64,000 bases of DNA from an uncultured Thermoanaerobaculia bacterium (lineage in GTDB: Bacteria > Acidobacteriota > Thermoanaerobaculia > Multivoradales > Multivoraceae), in contig OX638294.1 in NCBI GenBank assembly GCA_951812325.1, forward strand, positions 2,706,859-2,770,858. The letters are read 5' to 3'. Of this stretch, positions 40,688-49,207 are shown in pieces. The notes beneath the pieces are model-generated. The model was not told the DNA's origin, did not search any database, and worked only from the letters and a program-made list of their open reading frames with translations. The position numbers and the translations under genes were made by a program. Each line of letters opens with the position of its first letter. The stretch's first letter is position 1.

Positions 40688-41515
40688 ATGGTGGCGCTGG
40701 ACGCGAGGGGAAAGGTACTCGAGGTCCGGTTGTTGCCTCGGCGGCACTTCCTGCTTAGGATCCGGGTGGACGGAATGGAGCCTGCCGCACCGGGGCAGTT
40801 CGTCATGGTGGCAGGCGCCAACCAGGCCGAGCCCTACCTCAGGCGGGCGTTCTCGGTCTACGACCAGGAGCCGGTGGGCAAGGGTGTCGTGGCGGTCTCC
40901 CTGCTCGGCAAGGTCATTGGTCCGGGAACCGCGGCCCTGGCTTCCTGCCTGCCCGGCCAGGACATTCCTTTCCTCGGACCGCTGGGCAGGGGTTTTCGCA
41001 GGTCGGGACGGGATGGTGGTTGCCGCGGCCGCGCCGCGCTGGTGGCCGGCGGCATCGGCTCGGCTGGCCTGGGGATGCTGGCGCGGGCGCTGGCACGGGC
41101 GGAGAGGCCTTTCGACTTCTACTATGGCGGTCGCAGTGCGGACGATCTGGTCGAAGCTGCTGAATTCGGGCGCCTGAGCGAGAGCACCGGCGGCCGGTTG
41201 TTCAGGACGACGGAGGACGGCACGGCCGGGTCCCGGGGGTTGATCACCGAAGCGCTTGCGGCGACTCTCGAGGCCGGAACGAGAGGATCGACGGGCGCGT
41301 ACGAGACGGTCTGCACCTGTGGCCCGCACGGTCTGATGGCCGCCGTGGCGCGAATCGCGGAGGAGTACGGGGTCGAAGGTGAGGCAGCGATGGAGACTCC
41401 GATGGGTTGCGGTTATGGCGCGTGCCTCGGCTGTGCCGTGGAGCTCGAGAGGGGCGGCTACGCGCTGTGCTGCCGGCACGGTCCGGTCTTCGATCTGAGC
41501 GAGGTGGTCTGGTGA
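40688..41515 (+). CDS. pyrK: dihydroorotate dehydrogenase B, electron-transfer subunit
   Basis: PyrK carries FAD and a 2Fe-2S cluster and passes electrons from PyrD to NAD+. The FAD domain has PGQFVMVAG and YLRRAFSVYD; the NAD-binding domain has LVAGGIGSAGLGMLARAL. The cluster cysteines lie in METPMGCGYGACLGCAVEL and YALCCRHGPVF. 275 residues. It overlaps pyrD by GTGA and starts the pyrK-pyrD-pyrF cluster of pyrimidine synthesis. Confidence 0.94.
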   Translation: MVALDARGKVLEVRLLPRRHFLLRIRVDGMEPAAPGQFVMVAGANQAEPYLRRAFSVYDQEPVGKGVVAVSLLGKVIGPGTAALASCLPGQDIPFLGPLGRGFRRSGRDGGCRGRAALVAGGIGSAGLGMLARALARAERPFDFYYGGRSADDLVEAAEFGRLSESTGGRLFRTTEDGTAGSRGLITEALAATLEAGTRGSTGAYETVCTCGPHGLMAAVARIAEEYGVEGEAAMETPMGCGYGACLGCAVELERGGYALCCRHGPVFDLSEVVW

Positions 41516-42453
41516 CCGGAGACTCCGGCGCCTCGGCGACCGACCTGTCGACAGAGGTGGGGCCGTTGCGCCTCCGGAACCCGATCCTCACTGCAAGCGG
41601 CACCTTCGGCTACGGTCTCGAGTTCGCCGAACGGGCTGACCTGCGGCGCCTCGGCGGTCTGGTGACGAAGGGGCTGTCGCTGGAGCCGCTGGCCGGAAAC
41701 CCGCCGGTGCGGATCGCCGAGACCCGCGGCGGCATGCTGAATTCGATCGGCCTGCAGAACATCGGCGTGGAGCGGTTCCTGAGCGAGGTTCTGCCGGGCC
41801 TGGCCGGACTGCCGCCGAAGGTCGTCGTCAATCTGTTCGGGTACGACCAGGACGACTATGTGCGGCTGGCCGAGCGGGTCGACCCCCACCCCGGCGTGGC
41901 AGCGGTGGAGTTGAACGTGTCCTGTCCCAACGTGAGCAAGGGCGGAATCGAGTTCGGCCACGACCCCGAGATTCTGTGCAACCTGGTCCGGCGGGTACGT
42001 TCCGTCACCGGCAAGCCGGTGGTGGTCAAGCTGTCGCCGAACGTGACGTCGCCGGTGGCTCTGGGCCAGGCCGCGAGCGCCGGAGGCGCCGATATCCTGT
42101 CGGCGGTGAACACCTTCGTCGGCATGGCGATCGACACGCGAAGCCGCCGCCCGGTGCTGTCGACGGTGCGCGGCGGGCTTTCCGGCCCCGCGATCAGGCC
42201 GCTTGCGTTGCGCATCGTCTGGGATGTCGCGCGCGAGGTCGACCTGCCCGTGATCGGGATCGGCGGCATCGAGACGGTCGACGATGTGTTGGAGTTTCTC
42301 CTCGCGGGGGCCTCGGCGGTGCAGGTCGGCACGGCGATGTTCCGCGACCCGCGGACGGCGGAGCGGCTTGTCGATGGACTGCGGGAGCGGTTGCAGGCCG
42401 AGGGCGTGGTCTCGGTGGGTTCTCTGGTCGGGGCGGCGGCGAGGCCGGTGTGA
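41512..42453 (+). CDS. pyrD: dihydroorotate dehydrogenase B, catalytic subunit
   Basis: This class 1B enzyme oxidises dihydroorotate with FMN. The active-site cysteine (rather than serine) is Cys138 in VELNVSCPNVSKGG, as expected for the NAD-linked 1B form that needs PyrK. Substrate motifs GGMLNSIGLQN and VKLSPNV, and the FMN-phosphate site IGIGGIETVDDVLEFLLAGA are present. GTG at 41512 overlaps the pyrK stop; the product is 313 residues. Confidence 0.95.
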   Translation: MTGDSGASATDLSTEVGPLRLRNPILTASGTFGYGLEFAERADLRRLGGLVTKGLSLEPLAGNPPVRIAETRGGMLNSIGLQNIGVERFLSEVLPGLAGLPPKVVVNLFGYDQDDYVRLAERVDPHPGVAAVELNVSCPNVSKGGIEFGHDPEILCNLVRRVRSVTGKPVVVKLSPNVTSPVALGQAASAGGADILSAVNTFVGMAIDTRSRRPVLSTVRGGLSGPAIRPLALRIVWDVAREVDLPVIGIGGIETVDDVLEFLLAGASAVQVGTAMFRDPRTAERLVDGLRERLQAEGVVSVGSLVGAAARPV

Positions 42454-43142
42454 GCGCTACGAGGCTCAAACGCGTCGCGGTGGCGCTCGACACGGACGAC
42501 CGGGAGACCTTCAGCCGCTGGTGTTCGTTTTTCGGCCCCCGGGTCGGCGTGCTCAAGGTGGGGCCGCGGGTCGTCCTGCGCTGGGGCCGAACCGCGATCG
42601 AGGAAGCCGCGGGAACAGGTGCGGCGGTCTTCCTCGATTTCAAGTTCCACGACATCCCGAGTACCGTGGCCGGCGCGGTCTGCGCGGTCAGGGAACTGGG
42701 CGTCTCCTATCTCACGGTGCATGCGGGCGGCGGCCGGCGCATGATGGAGGCTGCGGTCCAGGCGGCCGGTGACCAGGTCCGGGTGCTCGGAATCACGGTT
42801 CTGACCCATCTTGCGCGCCGGGACCTTGATGACCTGGACCTGCCGGGTGAGGCGGCGGATCGGGTTCTGACCTGGGCGACTTCGGCTCGGCAGGCCGGGT
42901 GTGCCGGGGTGGTCTGTTCGCCGCTTGAGCTGGCTACCCTGCGCCGGCGACTCGGTCCGGAGTTGTTGCTCGTGAGCCCGGGCATTCGCTTCGACGATTC
43001 CGCGGGCGACGATCAGCGCCGAGTCGCGACACCGGCGGCGGCACTGCGGTCCGGGGCCGACCTGATGGTGATCGGGCGGCCGCTGACTCGGGCCGCCGAT
43101 CCCGAAGCGGCGCTGGCGGCGCTGGCGGCGGCCGGCGCCTGA
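42450..43142 (+). CDS. pyrF: orotidine 5'-phosphate decarboxylase
   Basis: PyrF makes UMP. The catalytic Asp-Lys-Asp network is in FLDFKFHDIP (Asp63, Lys65, Asp68). VALDTDD at the N-terminus, LTVHAGGG, VSPGIRF and the phosphate-binding VIGRPLT are also conserved. 230 residues. The GTG at 42450 overlaps the pyrD stop, completing a translationally coupled three-gene unit. Confidence 0.94.
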   Translation: MSATRLKRVAVALDTDDRETFSRWCSFFGPRVGVLKVGPRVVLRWGRTAIEEAAGTGAAVFLDFKFHDIPSTVAGAVCAVRELGVSYLTVHAGGGRRMMEAAVQAAGDQVRVLGITVLTHLARRDLDDLDLPGEAADRVLTWATSARQAGCAGVVCSPLELATLRRRLGPELLLVSPGIRFDDSAGDDQRRVATPAAALRSGADLMVIGRPLTRAADPEAALAALAAAGA

Positions 43143-43340
43143 TCCATCGGAAGTTCCGGCGCGCTCCTGTCGGGCCCCGGGGCGGGCACGCCGTCGCCGG
43201 GTGCGGCTGAACACGGCCCCCGCCGGACTGCCCGGCGGTGAACCGCCGCCGCCGACGGGCTGAACCTGCCTCAGCCGGAGCAGCTTCTCTGCCGCGCTCG
43301 CGGATGCTCTGACCCTGGAGCGCTCGCTGGCCGCGGCAGA

Positions 43341-43991
43341 TCAGTGCGGGACGTGGAAGGTCCGTCGCCAGCGGACTGCCCATCTCCCGGCCTCCGCGTC
43401 GCGCGACCAGTAGAGCAGGAGCGGCCGCCCGCGCACGAGTTCCGTTCCGACGGGGCCGAAGAACCGGGAGTCGTGGGAGATGTCCCGGTTGTCGCCGAGG
43501 CAGAAGAGGCTCCCGGCCGGTACACGTTCGGGGCCGTACGCATCGCGCCGCCGGAAACTCTCGTGCAGGAACTCCGACCGCGGATAGACCCGATCGTCCG
43601 AGTGGACGACGTAGCCGGTTTCGTCCATCTCGCGGCCGTCGACGCGCAACTTCTTGGAGTCGATCTCCACCTCGGCGCCGCTGGTCGCTACGCAGCGCTT
43701 CAGCAGATCGTGCGTCGGGTCCTCGATGCCCCGGAAGGTGACTAGGTCCCCCGGCCGCACTTCGCGCTGGGGCACGAGCGGTCCCCAGCGACCGGCCCCG
43801 GCGCCGAAGATGAACTTGTTGATCAGCAGGTGGTCACCGACGATCAGCGTCGGTTCCATCGACTCCGAGGGAATGCGATAGGCCTGAACGAAGAACGCCC
43901 TGACAAAGAGCGCGAGGATGGCCGCGACGAGCAGGACGTCCGCGCCGTCGCGCCACATTCCGGGACGTCCGGCGCGCAGACGCATCCCCAT
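43341..43991 (-). CDS. lepB: signal peptidase I (second copy)
   Basis: Signal peptidase I removes signal peptides at the outer face of the inner membrane. One N-terminal membrane segment (VLLVAAILALFVRAFFVQ, about 19-36) is followed by the serine motif IPSESMEPTL (Ser44) and the lysine motif DLLKRCVA (Lys98). The C-terminal box is FCLGDNRDISHDSRFFGPV. 216 residues. It lies 93 bp downstream of a longer paralogue. Confidence 0.93.
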   Translation of the reverse strand: MGMRLRAGRPGMWRDGADVLLVAAILALFVRAFFVQAYRIPSESMEPTLIVGDHLLINKFIFGAGAGRWGPLVPQREVRPGDLVTFRGIEDPTHDLLKRCVATSGAEVEIDSKKLRVDGREMDETGYVVHSDDRVYPRSEFLHESFRRRDAYGPERVPAGSLFCLGDNRDISHDSRFFGPVGTELVRGRPLLLYWSRDAEAGRWAVRWRRTFHVPH

Positions 43992-44013
43992 CAGAGAGGC
44001 GGCGGCTCCGACA

Positions 44014-44087
44014 GGCCGCGGCAGCGGTCACGCTGCATCCGAGCGGCCACCCATCCCGTCCAGACGGCCTTCTGCCACGGGCTGCTA
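44014..44087. repeat. TAGCAGCC element between the two lepB genes
   Basis: This compact copy has both ends: GGCCGCGGCAGCGGTCACGC at its left and, inverted, CTTCTGCCACGGGCTGCTA at its right, enclosing CATCCGAGCGGCCACCCATCC. On the minus strand the right end starts TAGCAGCCCGTGGCAGAAG, and its TAG is the stop codon of the upstream lepB. The two ends look like diverged terminal inverted repeats. Confidence 0.65.
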
Positions 44088-44822
44088 GCCGATCACCTTG
44101 AACGTTCGCTTCCAGCGGGTCTTGGTGACGAAGCCGAGAGCCGTGTTTGCAAGCTGCTTCAGGCGGTGACCGAGCCCGTGCCACGTGCCGTCCGAGGTTT
44201 CTCCGCCATACGACCAGTAGACCATCACGGCCCGGCCCTTGACGTGGGAGAACGGCACCGGACCCCAGTAGCGCGAATCGTGGGACCTGTCGCGGTTGTC
44301 CCCCAGGCAGAAGAGGTGATCGTCGGGTACGAGGAGAGGCCCCCAGTTGTCACGACGGGCGTTGTAGGCGCCGAAAGGACTCGTCGAGCGGAAGAGGCGG
44401 GTGTCGAGGTGGATCGCGTAGGCGTCGTCGTCCACTTCCCGGCCGTTCAGGAGGAGCTGCTTGTCCACCATGCGGAGCTCATCTCCCGGCAGGCCGATAC
44501 AGCGCTTCACCAGGTCGATCTTCGGCGTCTCGGGCGATCGGAAGATGACGATGTCTCCCCGCCTCACCTCGCGTCCCGGCAGCAGTGCCTGTTCGATCTT
44601 CGACGGACGGGTCCCGTAGATGTAGCGGTTCACGAACAGGTGGTCACCCACCAACAGGGTTTCTTCCATCGAACCGCTGGGTATGTAGAAGGTCTTCAGG
44701 ACGAAGTTGTTGGTGAAACCCAGAAACACGGCCGCGACGATCAGGGCCTCGACGTACTCGCGGACCACCGACGTGCGACGTCCGCCCCCGGCTTCCTGGG
44801 CCTTCTGTTCAGCGTTCGCCAT
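44085..44822 (-). CDS. lepB: signal peptidase I
   Basis: The 245-residue protein has the membrane anchor EALIVAAVFLGFTNNFVL (about 25-42), Ser51 in IPSGSMEETLLVGDHLFVN, Lys106 in DLVKRCIGLPGD, and FCLGDNRDRSHDSRYWG near the C-terminus, the full set of SPase I boxes. The product is larger than its downstream paralogue because of a longer insertion between boxes. Its TAG stop is the first base triplet of a dispersed repeat. Confidence 0.94.
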   Translation of the reverse strand: MANAEQKAQEAGGGRRTSVVREYVEALIVAAVFLGFTNNFVLKTFYIPSGSMEETLLVGDHLFVNRYIYGTRPSKIEQALLPGREVRRGDIVIFRSPETPKIDLVKRCIGLPGDELRMVDKQLLLNGREVDDDAYAIHLDTRLFRSTSPFGAYNARRDNWGPLLVPDDHLFCLGDNRDRSHDSRYWGPVPFSHVKGRAVMVYWSYGGETSDGTWHGLGHRLKQLANTALGFVTKTRWKRTFKVIG

Positions 44823-44831
44823 CGGCTGGCT

Positions 44832-44837
44832 AATCTA
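44832..44837 (-). promoter_or_regulatory. -10-like box TAGATT before lepB
   Basis: TAGATT, preceded by TG in the extended -10 position, ends 9 nt before the lepB ATG on the minus strand. Confidence 0.4.
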
Positions 44838-44883
44838 CACGAGCGGACCCCGGATCCCGGCCGCCTGCAAGGCGCCTGGAACG

Positions 44884-45050
44884 GCCCGCGGCAGAAGTGG
44901 CGCCGCGAGCGTTCCGGCGGTGCATCCCGCCCGGCGCCGGGCCGTTCGTGAGCTCGATGACTCGCACCCGGAGGTGTTTCGCGCGCGGCGCGCGGACCCG
45001 CCGCGCGGGTTGCTTCCCGGTGGCCGTCCGTCCTCGGGTCGAAGCGGCCC
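44884..45050 (+). repeat. TAGCAGCC element, copy lacking its first bases
   Basis: GCCCGCGGCAGAAGTGGCGC, GGTGCATCCCGC, CTCGATGACTCGCACCCGGA, GGTGTTTCGCG, GTTGCTTCCCGGTGGCC and GAAGCGGCCCGAA follow the order of the copy at 18905-19092. It is in the 874-bp gap between lepB and the ComEA-like gene. Confidence 0.65.
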
Positions 45051-45126
45051 GAACTCGCCGTCAGACCAGTCGCAGGCTTCGTGTCTGGCGGCCGCGCCCG
45101 CTTCACCCGGACCCCGCGCCGGGTCA

Positions 45127-45220
45127 CTCGTGCAGCTGGTTGAGGAGGATCGACGACGAGCTCCCGCAGAGGCTCCGGCCCTGCGGCAGGTCCTGCTCTC
45201 GCAGCCGGCCTGACCCTCCC
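45127..45220 (+). pseudogene. fused fragments of gyrB and the thrC 3' end
   Basis: 45127-45161 (GCAGCTGGTTGAGGAGGATC and on to GACGAGCTCC) matches the plus-strand side of gyrB at about 16504-16538 with two differences. Directly after it, GCAGAGGCTCCGGCCCTGCG through CGGCCTGACCCTCCCGC (45164-45220) matches thrC codons for [15 protein letters not shown], its stop and the following 11 bp. The two pieces come from loci 7 kb apart and in opposite coding orientation. Confidence 0.8.
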
Positions 45221-45696
45221 GCAACTTGCTGCGGTTGCGCTTTACGGCGTAGACGAGGTGGTCGGAGAAACGCGGACAGGTAGCTGCGCGCCGGCGACGT
45301 CTCCCGCGTCAAGAATCCTGGAGTCGGTCCAGCTCTCCTGACGCCAGGCCCTGACCGACGGTTCTCCGGCGAGTAGAGGAGGATACGGCCGGACGCGCCA
45401 GGAACGTGCCAAGGCCGTTTGACAGGGGGGCTTCGTCTGCCTTGTTTGGTGTCTTCCGTAACCTGCTGGTTCTGTAGGGACTTGCGAAGATTGGTCCGGA
45501 TTGGCCGGGAACTTGAAAGAAGGCACGGGCATCTATGAATCCTGGAGCCAGGAGGTGTCCAAGGGATTAGCAGGGAACCGATTTGACAAGGGCTCAGGGG
45601 GGCGCTTCGGTGTCCCCCTGACATTCTCGAACCCCTGCTCCAGGATGGCGTTTAGACGAACACGAAAACCCCCTGCGGGACCAAACGGAGATGAAG
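45221..45696. other. structured leader region of the ComEA-like gene
   Basis: No gene is supported. At 45596-45619 a 10-bp stem closed by a TTCG tetraloop (AGGGGGGCGC TTCG GTGTCCCCCT) lies 77 bp before the gene. TTGACA occurs at 45419-45424 and at 45583-45588, and GAATCCTGGAG at 45313 and 45537, so parts of the leader look duplicated. Either TTGACA could be a -35 element; no good -10 is visible at 17 bp. Confidence 0.45.
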
Positions 45697-46065
45697 ATGA
45701 CAAGAGGTAAGAAGATGGCGTCGGTGACAGTGCTCATGCTTGGCATGCTCGCGGCACTGCCCGCCGTCGCGGCTGAAGGCGTAGTCAACATCAACACTGC
45801 GGATGCGGCCGCGCTCTCGCTCCTGCCGGGGGTCGGACCGTCGACCGCGGGGCGGATCGTGGAGTTTCGGACCGAGAACGGCGAGTTCGAGGCGGTTGCG
45901 GATCTGATGCTGGTCCGCGGCATCGGTGAACGTTCGTTCGAGCGCATGCGATCGTACGTGACGATCGAAGGCGACACGACATTGACGGAGAAGGTGCGAA
46001 TCCCCAGGGCGCCGACCGGCTCCGACGATACGCCAGGGTCGGATGACCCCGCCGGCGGCCCCTGA
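45697..46065 (+). CDS. ComEA-like helix-hairpin-helix protein, exported
   Basis: A 122-residue product with a signal peptide (about 1-26: ASVTVLMLGMLAALPAVAAE) followed by a ComEA-type double helix-hairpin-helix: NINTADAAALSLLPGVGPST then AGRIVEFRTENGEF and LMLVRGIGERSFERMRSYV. Such proteins bind double-stranded DNA in the periplasm in natural transformation; short single-domain forms often have unknown roles. ATG at 45697 is preferred over 45691 because GGAG then lies 6 bp upstream. The tail is Ser/Asp/Pro-rich. A pseudopilin gene follows. Confidence 0.85.
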   Translation: MTRGKKMASVTVLMLGMLAALPAVAAEGVVNINTADAAALSLLPGVGPSTAGRIVEFRTENGEFEAVADLMLVRGIGERSFERMRSYVTIEGDTTLTEKVRIPRAPTGSDDTPGSDDPAGGP

Positions 46066-46092
46066 TCGGGCCGGAGGCGTAGTGCTCGACGG

Positions 46093-46126
46093 CATGGAGG
46101 CAGGCGGGTCTTCGCCTGCCTCCATG
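46093..46126 (+). terminator. strong stem-loop after the ComEA-like gene
   Basis: CATGGAGGCAGGCG, loop GGTCTT, CGCCTGCCTCCATG: a perfect 14-bp stem starting 27 bp after the stop codon. There is no T-tract, so termination efficiency is uncertain. Confidence 0.6.
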
Positions 46127-46147
46127 CTTGTCCGGGCGATCCGCCCT

Positions 46148-46305
46148 CGGCGGACGTCGTACTGCATTCGGTGGGCCATGCATCCCGTCCAGCATCGTGC
46201 CGTCCGTGTGCTCGCCGAGTGGCGCCGGGAGTGGTTCATGAATGGTGCGGGACGGTCCACGCGGGTGCCATCCGTGTGCTCGCTGGTTCAAGGAACGGAC
46301 AGCAG
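46148..46305 (+). repeat. TAGCAGCC element-related repeat before the pseudopilin gene
   Basis: GGACGTC, TGCATTCGGTGGGCCATGCA, CCCGTCCAGCATCGTGCC and GTCCGTGTGCTCGC parallel 31075-31143. GCCATCCGTGTGCTCGCTGG appears again at about 46268, so the unit may be partly duplicated. It fills most of the 306-bp gap from 46066 to 46371. Confidence 0.6.
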
Positions 46306-46371
46306 CTGGTGCTGACTCCCCGCGCCGGCCTCCCGAGGGAGAAGGTCATCCGCAGGCGCCCGACCGACGGC

Positions 46372-46980
46372 ATGATGACCGCCAGGGAGGGCTTCACTCT
46401 TCTCGAACTGCTGGTTGCGACGACAATCCTGGCGCTGCTGGCCACCCTCACGGTGCCCCCGCTCCGTCAGCAGATCGCACAACATCGGGTTCGCCTTGCG
46501 GCCGCGGAGGTCGCCTCGGCGCTCTGGACGGCACGAAGCAGAGCGGTCCGCTACGGTGTCGCGGTCGGCGTTCGTTTCGAAGTGGAAGGATCCGAAGCGG
46601 GCGGCGCCGCCGCGATCTTCTCGCTTTACGCTGACGGCGACGGCGACGGCGTGCGAACCGCAGACATGAACGCGGGCTCGGATCCGCGCATCGGGCGTCC
46701 GGCACGGTTGCTTCACGTCGGCAGCGGCATTCGTTTCGGCATACCGAAAGGCCTGGAGCCGAGGGAGTTCACGGGCTCCGGCCGGCTGGATCGTCTGGAT
46801 GATCCGCTGCGTTTCGGGCGCAGCGACATCGCTTCCTTCAGTCCGGCGGGTACCGCAAGTCCGGGCACAGCCTTCGTCACCGATGGCTACCACCTCTTCG
46901 CCGTACGCGTCTACAACCGTACCGGCAAGGTCCGGATCCTCCGCTACGTGCGCGATCGCGAGCAATGGAAGGGGCTATAG
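46372..46980 (+). CDS. type IV pilin-like prepilin (GspH/FimT type)
   Basis: The N-terminus has a class III prepilin signal: a short leader MMTAREG, then FTLLELLVATTILALLATLTV with Glu at +5 and the hydrophobic helix. The rest (202 residues in total) contains AAEVASALWTARSRAVRYGV, typical of GspH/FimT minor pseudopilins. Such proteins are cleaved by PilD and join a pilus or type II secretion pseudopilus in the periplasm. Placement right after a ComEA-like protein suggests a DNA-uptake or pilus link; no other pilus gene is in the window. Confidence 0.83.
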   Translation: MMTAREGFTLLELLVATTILALLATLTVPPLRQQIAQHRVRLAAAEVASALWTARSRAVRYGVAVGVRFEVEGSEAGGAAAIFSLYADGDGDGVRTADMNAGSDPRIGRPARLLHVGSGIRFGIPKGLEPREFTGSGRLDRLDDPLRFGRSDIASFSPAGTASPGTAFVTDGYHLFAVRVYNRTGKVRILRYVRDREQWKGL

Positions 46981-47057
46981 GGCTCCCTCGTCGCGCCCTG
47001 CCGGAGGGGCGCCTGACCGCTCTCGGTGCGACATGGACCTTCTCCGCGGCTGCGCGC

Positions 47058-47063
47058 TACGCT
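47058..47063 (+). promoter_or_regulatory. -10-like box TACGCT at mtnA start
   Basis: TACGCT ends 6 nt before the mtnA ATG at 47070, with TCGGGC between them. The same hexamer spacer, TCGGGC, separates the box and ATG of gyrB. Confidence 0.45.
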
Positions 47064-47069
47064 TCGGGC

Positions 47070-48125
47070 ATGAACGCTCTCAAGCGAGCCGCGACGGCAG
47101 AGGGCTTCTCGCCCATTCGATGGTCCGGCGATGAACTTCTCCTGCTGGATCAGACCTTGTTGCCGGAGCAGGAAGCGTGGCTGCCTTGCCGCGGCCCGCG
47201 GGACGTCGCCGGGGCGATTCGCCGCCTTTCGGTGCGCGGCGCGCCGGCGATCGGCGTTGCCGCAGCCTACGGCCTGGTGCTCGGAGCCGGCGACTTCGAA
47301 GCGGCCTACGACCTGCTCCTCTCCACGCGGCCGACCGCGGTCAACCTGCGCTGGGCCCTGGAACAGGGCCGCGCTCTCCGGGACAGCTGCCTTCAAGCCG
47401 GTGAGCGGCACGAGCTGCGCGCCCGGTTGCTCGCGTGGGCCGGTGCTCTGCACCGGCAGGATGTCGAGGCGAACCGCCGGATCGGCAGGTTCGGCCGGGA
47501 GCTGTTCCAGCAGGGCGACCAGGTCCTCACCCACTGCAATGCCGGCGCCCTGGCCACGGCGGGCTACGGCACGGCGATCGGCGTGGTCGAGGCGGCCTGG
47601 TCTGCCGGCCGCCTGGCGAGCGTCTGGGTCGACGAGACCCGCCCGCTGCTTCAGGGGGCCCGGCTGACTACCTGGGAACTCCGCCGGCTCGCGATTCCGC
47701 ATCGCCTGATCACCGACAACAGCGCCGGCGCGGTCATCGCCCGGGGCTGGGTGCAGAAGATCATCGTCGGCGCCGACCGGATCGCCGCCAACGGCGACGT
47801 GGCGAACAAGGTCGGCACCTACTCCGTCGCCGTGCTCGCGGCCCGTCACGGCGTACCCTTCTACGTCGCGGCGCCCCTGTCGACGATCGACCGGGACACC
47901 GCCTCCGGGTCCGATATTCCAATCGAGGAGCGCGACGCGGACGAGGTGGTTCACGCCTTCGGCAAGCGGATCGCGCCCGGGGAGACGCAAGCTCTGAACC
48001 TTGCCTTCGACGTCACGCCTGCGGAACTCGTGGCTGCGCTGATCACGGACGCCGGCGTGTTGCGGCCGCCCTACCGCGAGTCGATTGACGCCGCGTTCCG
48101 CGAGCGCGGCGGCGCCGGGCATTGA
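47070..48125 (+). CDS. mtnA: methylthioribose-1-phosphate isomerase
   Basis: MtnA isomerises methylthioribose 1-phosphate to the ribulose form in methionine salvage. RGAPAIGVAAAYG, the catalytic cysteine in THCNAGALATAGYG (Cys156) and the catalytic aspartate in GADRIAANGDVANKVGTY (Asp236) are all present. 351 residues from the ATG at 47070; the open frame extends upstream into the pilin gene, but that part is not conserved-looking. No other methionine-salvage gene is adjacent. The stop overlaps the next gene's TTG. Confidence 0.93.
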   Translation: MNALKRAATAEGFSPIRWSGDELLLLDQTLLPEQEAWLPCRGPRDVAGAIRRLSVRGAPAIGVAAAYGLVLGAGDFEAAYDLLLSTRPTAVNLRWALEQGRALRDSCLQAGERHELRARLLAWAGALHRQDVEANRRIGRFGRELFQQGDQVLTHCNAGALATAGYGTAIGVVEAAWSAGRLASVWVDETRPLLQGARLTTWELRRLAIPHRLITDNSAGAVIARGWVQKIIVGADRIAANGDVANKVGTYSVAVLAARHGVPFYVAAPLSTIDRDTASGSDIPIEERDADEVVHAFGKRIAPGETQALNLAFDVTPAELVAALITDAGVLRPPYRESIDAAFRERGGAGH

Positions 48126-49207
48126 GCGCCCATCCGGAACTCAGCGCCGCCTTCAAGCAGTTCGCGCGCGTCGAGACGCAGGACCTCGACTCGCCGACGT
48201 ACGCGGAACTTGCGGCGGGCGTGGCGAGAGACGACGAACTCCTGGCGCTGGCGGCGCAACGGCAACAGGGTCAGCCGGCGCCGAACATGCTGTTCGGGGC
48301 CGTCCAGTACCTGCTCCTGAAGGGAGTGGAGCACCCGCTGGCCGCGCACTACCCGATTCTCTCGGGCGGCGCGCAACCGCCCGGGCCATCCGGCCTTGCG
48401 GATGGAAACATCCTGCCCGCATTCGCGCCGTTTCGCGAGTTCTGTCTCGAACACCGCGACGAGGTGGGGGACCTCGTCGCCACCCGTCGCACCCAGACCC
48501 AGGTCGTGCGGCGCTGCACCTGTCTTCTGCTGGCCTTCGGTCTGGTCTATCGCGAGGCAAGCGCGCCGCTGGCCCTGATCGACGTTGGCGCCAGCGCCGG
48601 CCTGAACCTGAACTTCGACCGCTACGCCTACCGGTACCAGCGAGCCGGAAGGGAGGTGTTGCGCTGGGGAAGGGGCGCGGCCCGGGTCGAGCTCGAAGCC
48701 GACCTGCGGGGCCCCGGGACAGCGCCGGAACCGCCACGGGAAATTCCGGTAGCCAGCCGCGACGGAATCGACCTGAACCCGATCGACCTCGCCGACCCGG
48801 ACGAGTTGCTGTGGTTGCGCGCACTGATCTGGCCGGAGCACGTGGAGCGCCACGCCCAACTCGAGGACGCCGCGGCCGAACTGAAGCACAGCCCGATCAG
48901 CCTGCATCGCGGCGACGCTTCGAAGGACATGCCGCACCTGCTGGAGGGCGTCCCGGCCGAGGTGGCGCTGGTCGTCTACTCCACGATCGCCCTCTACCAG
49001 GTCTCTCGTGAGGGCCGGCGACGGATCAGGGCCATCCTGGAGGCCGCAAGCCTGGAGCGGCCCGTTTGGCGGGTTGCGCTCGAAGGCGTCCACCCGCCGA
49101 GCCTCACCTTGACCAGGTACCGAGGCGGTTCGAGCGAGACGGAACTGCTCGCACGGGCCTCGCCCCACGGCTGGTGGATCGAGTGGGGAGCGACCGCGCG
49201 GCGGTGA
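48122..49207 (+). CDS. DUF2332 family protein
   Basis: The 361-residue protein resembles DUF2332: YPILSGGAQPP, DVGASAGLNLNFDRYAYRY and VALVVYSTIALYQVS are recognisable blocks. The DVGASAGLNL stretch is similar to a SAM-binding loop, so a methyltransferase-like fold is possible but not established. The TTG at 48122 overlaps the mtnA stop. The last 18 bases that encode its WWIEWG end (CTGGTGGATCGAGTGGGG) are repeated 53 bp downstream at 49224-49241. Confidence 0.75.
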   Translation: MSAHPELSAAFKQFARVETQDLDSPTYAELAAGVARDDELLALAAQRQQGQPAPNMLFGAVQYLLLKGVEHPLAAHYPILSGGAQPPGPSGLADGNILPAFAPFREFCLEHRDEVGDLVATRRTQTQVVRRCTCLLLAFGLVYREASAPLALIDVGASAGLNLNFDRYAYRYQRAGREVLRWGRGAARVELEADLRGPGTAPEPPREIPVASRDGIDLNPIDLADPDELLWLRALIWPEHVERHAQLEDAAAELKHSPISLHRGDASKDMPHLLEGVPAEVALVVYSTIALYQVSREGRRRIRAILEAASLERPVWRVALEGVHPPSLTLTRYRGGSSETELLARASPHGWWIEWGATARR

